Assembly (NCBI RefSeq): GCF_900086585.1
Contig: NZ_FLKM01000009.1
Span: 2,108,001 to 2,172,000 of the forward strand
Origin: Emergencia timonensis
GTDB lineage: Bacteria > Bacillota > Clostridia > Peptostreptococcales > Anaerovoracaceae
DNA: 64,000 nt
Direction: 5' to 3'
Under the pieces are notes generated by a model, which worked only from the letters and a program-made list of their open reading frames with translations, had not been told where the DNA came from and did not search any database. A program made the position numbers and the translations under genes. This document shows, one piece after another, positions 59,162 through 64,000 of the stretch. The stretch's first letter is position 1. Each line of letters starts with the position of its first letter.

Positions 59162-59899
59162 TCATTTTAATACTTTTTCCAATACCTTATGTTCATCTTT
59201 TGTCAGTTTTTTACTGTTCTTCACAAACTCTTCAAATAAATCCGGCCTCATTTCCCTGGTCAGGCGCAAAGACTGTTCAAATTTCCAAAGATAAATCAGT
59301 TTATGATTGCCACCGACCAAAATCTCCGGCACATCCATACCTTCATAACTTCTCGGTTTCGTGTATTGCGGATATTCCAAGAGGCCCGAATAAATGGATT
59401 CTTCTGTGGCAGAATCTTCGCCGGCCAATACGCCGGGGATTAAGCGGGCTACAGTATCGATCAGGACCATAGCTGGCAGTTCGCCGCCTGTTAAAATATA
59501 GTCTCCAATCGAAACCTCCTCCATATCAAAGTGATCCAAAACTCTCTGATCGACCCCTTCATAATGGCCGCAGAGAATGGTTAGCTCTTCTTCTTCTGCC
59601 AACTGCTGAATCTTTGTCTGGTCAAGAATATTGCCCCTCGGAGACATGTAGAGAATCTTTTTGCCTCTCGCGTCGATAGAGTTCAGGGCACCAAAGATGG
59701 GATCTGCCATCATGACCATGCCGGGACCTCCGCCGAAAGGGTAATCATCGACCTTTTTATGTTTATCGTTGCTGAAATCTCTGATATTGATAAAGTTGAA
59801 TGTAATGATGCCTTTCTCGCAGGCTCTGCCCAGGATGCTGCCAGTGACGGCTGTGAACATCTCTGGGAAAAGAGTCAATACGTTAATCTTCATCTTCAA
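59162..59899 (-). CDS. trmD: tRNA (guanine37-N1)-methyltransferase
   Basis: 245 residues. Trefoil-knot SPOUT methyltransferase: INVLTLFPEMF, DDYPFGGGPGMVM, LCGHYEGVDQRVLD, EVSIGDYILTGGELPAMVLIDTVARLIPGVL. It methylates G37 in tRNA to keep the reading frame. It overlaps rimM by 17 nt, which suggests translational coupling. Confidence 0.97.
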   Translation of the reverse strand: MKMKINVLTLFPEMFTAVTGSILGRACEKGIITFNFINIRDFSNDKHKKVDDYPFGGGPGMVMMADPIFGALNSIDARGKKILYMSPRGNILDQTKIQQLAEEEELTILCGHYEGVDQRVLDHFDMEEVSIGDYILTGGELPAMVLIDTVARLIPGVLAGEDSATEESIYSGLLEYPQYTKPRSYEGMDVPEILVGGNHKLIYLWKFEQSLRLTREMRPDLFEEFVKNSKKLTKDEHKVLEKVLK

Positions 59900-60389
59900 T
59901 CATCCCTTTTATTAAACGCACTTTTACGTATCCCTTTTCAAGGGATACTTCCTTTACAAATTCTGAAACGACGGGAATCAGAACCTCGCCGCCTTTTGCC
60001 AGCCTGACCACATATAGGTCCTGTGAGGATGGCTGCAGCACGTCTTTGATGGTTCCTAGAATCTGATCCTTCTCTTCATCGATGACGGACAGGCCGATCA
60101 GATCTCTTATATAAAAGGTATCCTCTGGCAGCTCAAGAAGATCATCCTCTGTAATAAAGATGTCCTTGTTCTTCATGGCCTCCGCCGCGTTTCTGTCGTC
60201 AACGCCAGAAAGCTTCAAAATCACCATCTGCTGCTGATACCTGACTTTTTCAATTTCGTATTTCTTATCTTCGACAAAGATTTGTTCCAGTTCTTCGTAT
60301 CTCTCTCTGTAACCGGAGTAATTGTAAACCTTCACTTCACCTCTCAGGGCAACGGCGTTTACGATTCTCCCAATCTTAATTTTTTCCAT
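59883..60389 (-). CDS. rimM: 16S rRNA processing protein RimM
   Basis: 168 residues from the ATG at 60389 (AGGAG 6 nt upstream), beginning IKIGRIVNAVALRGEVKVY. RimM N-domain and PRC-barrel (DTFYIRDLIGLSVID, VLIPVVSEFVKEVSLEKGYVKVRLIKGMI). It binds S19 during 30S maturation. Standard place between khpA and trmD. Confidence 0.96.
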   Translation of the reverse strand: MEKIKIGRIVNAVALRGEVKVYNYSGYRERYEELEQIFVEDKKYEIEKVRYQQQMVILKLSGVDDRNAAEAMKNKDIFITEDDLLELPEDTFYIRDLIGLSVIDEEKDQILGTIKDVLQPSSQDLYVVRLAKGGEVLIPVVSEFVKEVSLEKGYVKVRLIKGMIEDED

Positions 60390-60456
60390 TTTTCTCCTAT
60401 TATATTTGAGGCACATGAAAATACCAAAGTAAATCCATGTGCCCTTGCTCGTAATA

Positions 60457-60696
60457 CTATTCGTCTTCTGAGACGATTTCTACTACTACTTTTTTGTTTT
60501 CTTTTGTTGCGGCTGCTTTGACAACAGTGCGCAGTGCTTTTGCAATTCTACCCTGTTTGCCGATCACTTTTCCCATATCGTCAGCAGCAACTTTTAGCTG
60601 CAAAACGCTGCCATGTCTGTCATGCTCTTCTGTCACAACCACATGCTCCGGATGATCGACCAGTGATTTTGCAATTGATTCAACTAATTTAGTCAC
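60457..60696 (-). CDS. khpA: KH-domain RNA-binding protein KhpA (YlqC)
   Basis: 79 residues, a single KH domain with the GxxG loop in DDMGKVIGKQGRIAKALRTVVKAAA. Acts with KhpB on RNA in the control of cell elongation and division in Gram-positive bacteria. Lies 17 nt after rpsP. Confidence 0.95.
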   Translation of the reverse strand: MTKLVESIAKSLVDHPEHVVVTEEHDRHGSVLQLKVAADDMGKVIGKQGRIAKALRTVVKAAATKENKKVVVEIVSEDE

Positions 60697-60713
60697 GTCG
60701 TCTCACCGCTTTC

Positions 60714-60956
60714 TTACTCAATGATGCCAGACTTCTTGAAAAGACTTTTAACAGTTTCTGTCGGCTGTGCGCCGTTTTCTAACCATTTTTTAGCCTTTTC
60801 GTCGTCGATTTTGATTGTAGGCGGCTCTACTAGTGGGTTGTAGTAACCGATCTCTTCGATGAACTTTCCATCTCTTGGTGTACGAGAGTCTGCAACAACT
60901 ACTCTATAGAAAGGCTTTTTGTGAGCACCCATTCTCTTTAATCTGATCTTAACCAT
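60714..60956 (-). CDS. rpsP: 30S ribosomal protein S16
   Basis: 80 residues: MVKIRLKRMGAHKKPFYRVV, VADSRTPRDGKFIEEIGYYNPL, WLENGAQPTETVKSLFKKSGI. Complete and typical. Preceded by a GGAGG site; follows ffh. Confidence 0.97.
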   Translation of the reverse strand: MVKIRLKRMGAHKKPFYRVVVADSRTPRDGKFIEEIGYYNPLVEPPTIKIDDEKAKKWLENGAQPTETVKSLFKKSGIIE

Positions 60957-61019
60957 TATATTGTTCCTCCTTTTATCATTTTTCTTATCTTAAACTCAGT
61001 CACTTACTGAATTATTAGC

Positions 61020-62360
61020 TTAAAACAAACCTCTGAACATTTTGTTTCTCTTCATCGCTTTTGGATTAGAGAACTGTTTTACCATTTTTTTTGTCTCTTC
61101 ATATCTCTTGATGAGATTGTTGATCTTGCTGACCGGCTGTCCGCAGCCCGCCGCGATTCTCTTTCGTCTGCTGGCATTGAGCAAGTTGGGCTCCTGCCGT
61201 TCCTCCCGGGTCATTGACTGAATGATGGCCTCCATCTGGCGAAATTCTTTTTCGCTTTCTGCAAGGTCCACGCCCTTCATCTGTGCCGGACTCATTCCCG
61301 GCATCATCTCCAAGATTTTGCCGACGCCGCCCATACTCTTGACCTGGCCCATCTGATCCAGGAAATCTTCCAGAGTGAACTGATTTTTCTTCAGCTTCTT
61401 TTCTAGCTTCTCGGCCTTCTCCTGGTCAAAAGAGGCTTCTGCTTTTTCTATGAGAGAAAGCATGTCTCCCATCCCCAGGATTCTGCTGGCCATTCTTTCA
61501 GGATGAAAAGGTTCTAACGCGTCGAACTTTTCGCCCATACCCATAAACTTAATCGGCTTACCGGTTACCTTCTTGGCGGAAAGCGCCGCGCCGCCTCTGG
61601 AATCGCCGTCCATCTTGGTCATGACAATACCGTCGACACCCAGCTTCTCGTTGAAGCCTTTGGCGACGTTTACTGCATCCTGACCGGTCAGGGCGTCAAC
61701 CACCAACAGTATTTCATGGGGTTTTACGGTTCCTTTGATGTCCACAAGTTCGTCCATCAAGGCTTCATCTATCTGCAGTCGTCCGGCCGTATCGACAATC
61801 AATACGTCAAAGCCTTTTTTCTCAGCTTCTCGCTTGGCCTCTAAGGCGATCTTTGCCGGTTCCCTGCTGTCTCTTTTGGTAAATACAGGCGTGTTAACCG
61901 ACTTACCCACCACTTCCAGCTGGTCGATGGCCGCCGGTCTATAGATATCACAGGCGCAGAGCATCGGTTTTTTACCGCTCTGCTTCAGGTAATTCGCCAG
62001 CTTTCCGCAAGTCGTCGTCTTACCTGTACCCTGCAGACCGACCATCATAATGGTAGTAAATCCTGACGGGGAATAGGTCAGCTTGCTGTTAGTGCCGCCC
62101 ATCAAGTCAACTAATTCTTGATTTACGATCTTGATGATCTGCTGTGCAGGCGTCAGACTTTCCAAAACCTCTGAACCCAGACACTTCTCTTTCACGTCAT
62201 TTACAAATTCTTTTACAACTTTGAAGTTGACGTCTGCCTCCAAAAGCGCCAGCTTGACTTCCCGCATCGCATCATTGATATCGGCCTCTGTCAGTACGCC
62301 TTTGCCCTTCAGCTTTTTAAATGCACTCTGTAATTTATCGGATAAATTTTCAAATGCCAT
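61020..62360 (-). CDS. ffh: Signal recognition particle protein
   Basis: 446 residues. N domain (~1-90), GTPase G domain with GLQGTGKTTTCGKLA (~107), DTAGRLQ, TKMDGDSRGGAA and GMGEKFDALEPFHPERMA, then the Met-rich M domain (MGQVKSMGGVGKILEMMPGMSPAQMKGV and SRRKRIAAGCGQPVSKINNLIKRYEETKKMVKQF) that binds SRP RNA and signal peptides. It starts 1 nt after ylxM stops. Confidence 0.98.
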   Translation of the reverse strand: MAFENLSDKLQSAFKKLKGKGVLTEADINDAMREVKLALLEADVNFKVVKEFVNDVKEKCLGSEVLESLTPAQQIIKIVNQELVDLMGGTNSKLTYSPSGFTTIMMVGLQGTGKTTTCGKLANYLKQSGKKPMLCACDIYRPAAIDQLEVVGKSVNTPVFTKRDSREPAKIALEAKREAEKKGFDVLIVDTAGRLQIDEALMDELVDIKGTVKPHEILLVVDALTGQDAVNVAKGFNEKLGVDGIVMTKMDGDSRGGAALSAKKVTGKPIKFMGMGEKFDALEPFHPERMASRILGMGDMLSLIEKAEASFDQEKAEKLEKKLKKNQFTLEDFLDQMGQVKSMGGVGKILEMMPGMSPAQMKGVDLAESEKEFRQMEAIIQSMTREERQEPNLLNASRRKRIAAGCGQPVSKINNLIKRYEETKKMVKQFSNPKAMKRNKMFRGLF

Positions 62361-62361
62361 G

Positions 62362-62721
62362 CTACAGCCTTTCCAGTCCGTTGATAACGGACTTAATCTC
62401 TTCTAAACCATCTACTAATTCTTGATTTCCATTATATTTCCGGGCCAGCTCCAAAAGCATGGAGTCAATCTTGGCGATGACCTCGTTTGACTGCATCAGC
62501 TTAGATACAAGACCCAGTTTCTCTTCGTATTCTTTCAGTGATTTCTCCGCAGATTTCAGCGAATCGTGAACAGCTGCTCTGGAAATTCCAAATTCCTCTG
62601 CAATCTCCGCCAGAGAAAGGTTCTCCTCGTGATAAAGTTCCATCACTTCTTGTTTCCGCTTTGTTAGAAGCTGTCCGTAAAAATCGTACAAAAGACTGGC
62701 TTCTGTAATACTGTCCATCAT
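62362..62721 (-). CDS. ylxM: YlxM-family SRP-associated HTH protein
   Basis: 119 residues from the ATG at 62721 (GAGG 7 nt upstream). HTH resembling sigma region 4: YDFYGQLLTKRKQEVMELYHEENLSLAEIAEEFGISRAAVHDSLKSAEKSLKEYEEKLGL. In streptococci YlxM binds Ffh and affects SRP assembly. First gene of the operon running to the flavin reductase. Confidence 0.95.
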   Translation of the reverse strand: MMDSITEASLLYDFYGQLLTKRKQEVMELYHEENLSLAEIAEEFGISRAAVHDSLKSAEKSLKEYEEKLGLVSKLMQSNEVIAKIDSMLLELARKYNGNQELVDGLEEIKSVINGLERL

Positions 62722-62764
62722 CTTTTTTCCTCTTCTGTTAAGCAAAATTCCTTAACACCATGAT

Positions 62765-62793
62765 ACTTTATCATACATTGCTCAGGCTGTCAA
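62765..62793 (-). promoter_or_regulatory. Promoter of the ylxM-ffh-rpsP-... operon
   Basis: Minus strand TTGACA (62788-62793), 17-nt spacer, TAAAGT (62765-62770), ~40 nt before the ylxM ATG. Divergent from the ATP-grasp gene promoter. Confidence 0.75.
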
Positions 62794-62815
62794 GGATTTT
62801 TGCTTTACATTTTTA

Positions 62816-62844
62816 TTGCTTTTCTCCCCAAAACATTGTATAAT
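62816..62844 (+). promoter_or_regulatory. Promoter of the ATP-grasp gene
   Basis: TTGCTT (62816-62821), 17-nt spacer, TATAAT (62839-62844), ~45 nt before the ATG. Confidence 0.7.
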
Positions 62845-62891
62845 GACTATGTTCGTCCATGAGACAGGAACAATACACAGGAGGCAATTTA

Positions 62892-64000
62892 TGAGTTTAT
62901 TACGAAAGTTTAAAATAATGCATATGCGGATCAACGGCTTCTACGGCGGTAAAGCCCGCTGGTGGCTCAATGCAAAACAATATGACGAGAAATATAACCA
63001 AAATTATACGGAAAGAGAAAAAAAGTGGGCATACAAACACGGTTTTTTACCTTCTGTCGTGGAAAGATATGGTATCAACGACGATAATTACGAGGATTTT
63101 ATTTCTCTCTATGATTATTGTCACATTTTCCCCGTCAACGATATCTTTAGAAAGTGGATCAACGACAGAGTAACTACAAGAGACGTATTAAAGCCTTTTG
63201 CAGAATATCTGCCCAGACAGTATTTTCAGCTTTATAAGCGCGACTCTGACGTTCAGATCATCAAGCTGCTGGATTGTCCTGACGAATATGAGGATACCTA
63301 CGAAGGAATTCTTCAGTTGATTCAAGACAAAGGAAAGCTGTCTATTGCAAAAACCCTCGGTACGAATTTCATCACTCTCGCTTATGAGAATGGTCAGTAC
63401 GCCATAGATGATGAAATCGTCTCTGACGAAGAACTGATCAATAAGATTATCGATAGCTTGGGAATTCTCGTTATCATGGAATATGTCGAATGCGGTCAAG
63501 CTACCAAAACAATTGAGCCAGGCAATGCAAACTACTTGAAACTAATCGTATATAATAAATATGGAGACAATCCGAAAGTCGGACAGGCTTATCTCAGTAT
63601 CAACGCCTCTAAACAATACAGCAATCATGAGTTCTTTTATGCAGAAGGCACTACCTCTATGGGTAACGAAGAAGATTTAGACTCTAAATCTGACATGCAG
63701 GCAAAAGACACGGAAATTGATCAAGACGACGACACGATCGGCAGAAACTTCATGGAAAATGAAGTCGTCCTTCCTTTGCAGGGACAGCCTCAGAAAGTGA
63801 CGCGAAGAGTGTTTGTACCGATATGCCTGGAAGACGGCACCTTTGATGGCGGTAAACAATTACAAGGCAACCGCATTGCTGAAATAACAACCCACCCGAC
63901 CACTAACGCACCTTTAAAAGGTCAAATCGGTAATTGGAACGAGATTTTAAATCTGGTTGAAAAGATAGGAAAATTCATTCCACAGATTGAATATATGGGA
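62892..64000 (+). CDS. ATP-grasp (sugar-transfer-associated type) protein, 3' end outside window
   Basis: At least 369 codons from the ATG at 62892 with ACAGGAGG 6 nt upstream; no stop before the window edge. N-terminus basic (MSLLRKFKIMHMRINGFYGGKARWW). Then ERYGINDDNYEDFISLYDYCHIFPVNDIFRKWINDRVTTRDVLKPFAEYLP, the opening seen in ATPgrasp_ST proteins, which sit in surface polysaccharide loci. ATP-grasp-like strands follow (LIQDKGKLSIAKTLGTNFITLAYENGQY, LGILVIMEYVECGQ). The family probably ligates or transfers groups in envelope glycan synthesis. Specific product unknown. Confidence 0.75.

Overview
The window looks like a chromosomal segment of a low-to-mid GC Firmicute of class Clostridia, probably an anaerobic gut-type Eubacteriales member. 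The signs are a PolC-type replicase, the rpsB-tsf / pyrH-frr-uppS-cdsA-dxr-rseP-ispG-polC order, the ylxM-ffh-rpsP-khpA-rimM-trmD and sepF-yggT-divIVA-lspA-rluD blocks, strong GGAGG ribosome sites, AgrC/AgrA-like signalling and clostridial surface proteins. I cannot fix genus or family from sequence alone. No rRNA, tRNA or CRISPR array was seen. Most genes are on the minus strand.

Layout. 1-3.6 kb: a partial secreted beta-helix surface protein and an AgrC/AgrA-like two-component pair. 3.7-14.2 kb: half of a core operon (pyrH, frr, uppS, cdsA, dxr, rseP, ispG, polC), transcribed right to left. Its polC lacks the proofreading exonuclease insert. 14.2-41.4 kb: about 27 kb of mostly accessory DNA lying between pyrH and its usual partners tsf and rpsB (41.4-43.3 kb). 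It holds two orphan type IV prepilin-like genes, an M20 peptidase, trxB and nudC, a second surface protein with its HTH neighbour, a binding protein plus hybrid kinase sensor, hutG, a lipoprotein, nhaC, a decayed ISL3-type element, and a cluster with a PepD dipeptidase, an NCS1 permease, two Asp/Glu/hydantoin racemases and a DUF917 protein, divergent from a PucR regulator. 43.4-47.8 kb: LytTR protein, rpoZ, gmk, yicC, rqcH. 47.9-53.7 kb: a decayed PD-(D/E)XK gene, a hydantoinase A-like / MtaA-like pair, relQ, a lipase-like hydrolase and a 35-residue zinc-ribbon microprotein. 53.8-62.8 kb: a tightly packed translation, cell-division and secretion operon. 62.9 kb to the end: a partial ATP-grasp protein.

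Main unexplained signals. (1) A modular hairpin repeat occurs as tandem arrays at 11.05-11.30 kb and 14.25-14.49 kb and as a minimal copy at 31.49-31.56 kb. Two hairpin types alternate with 2-nt spacers; their stems change sequence but stay paired, and one junction creates a TATAAT box. (2) PolC has lost its exonuclease insert. (3) The core operon is split by 27 kb, and a second, diverged copy of the tsf 3' end and terminator lies at 32.8 kb, so about 8.5 kb is bracketed by direct repeats. (4) The DUF917/racemase/NCS1/PucR cluster suggests catabolism of a hydantoin- or thiohydantoin-like compound. (5) The uppS leader can form two mutually exclusive hairpins, one covering its ribosome site.
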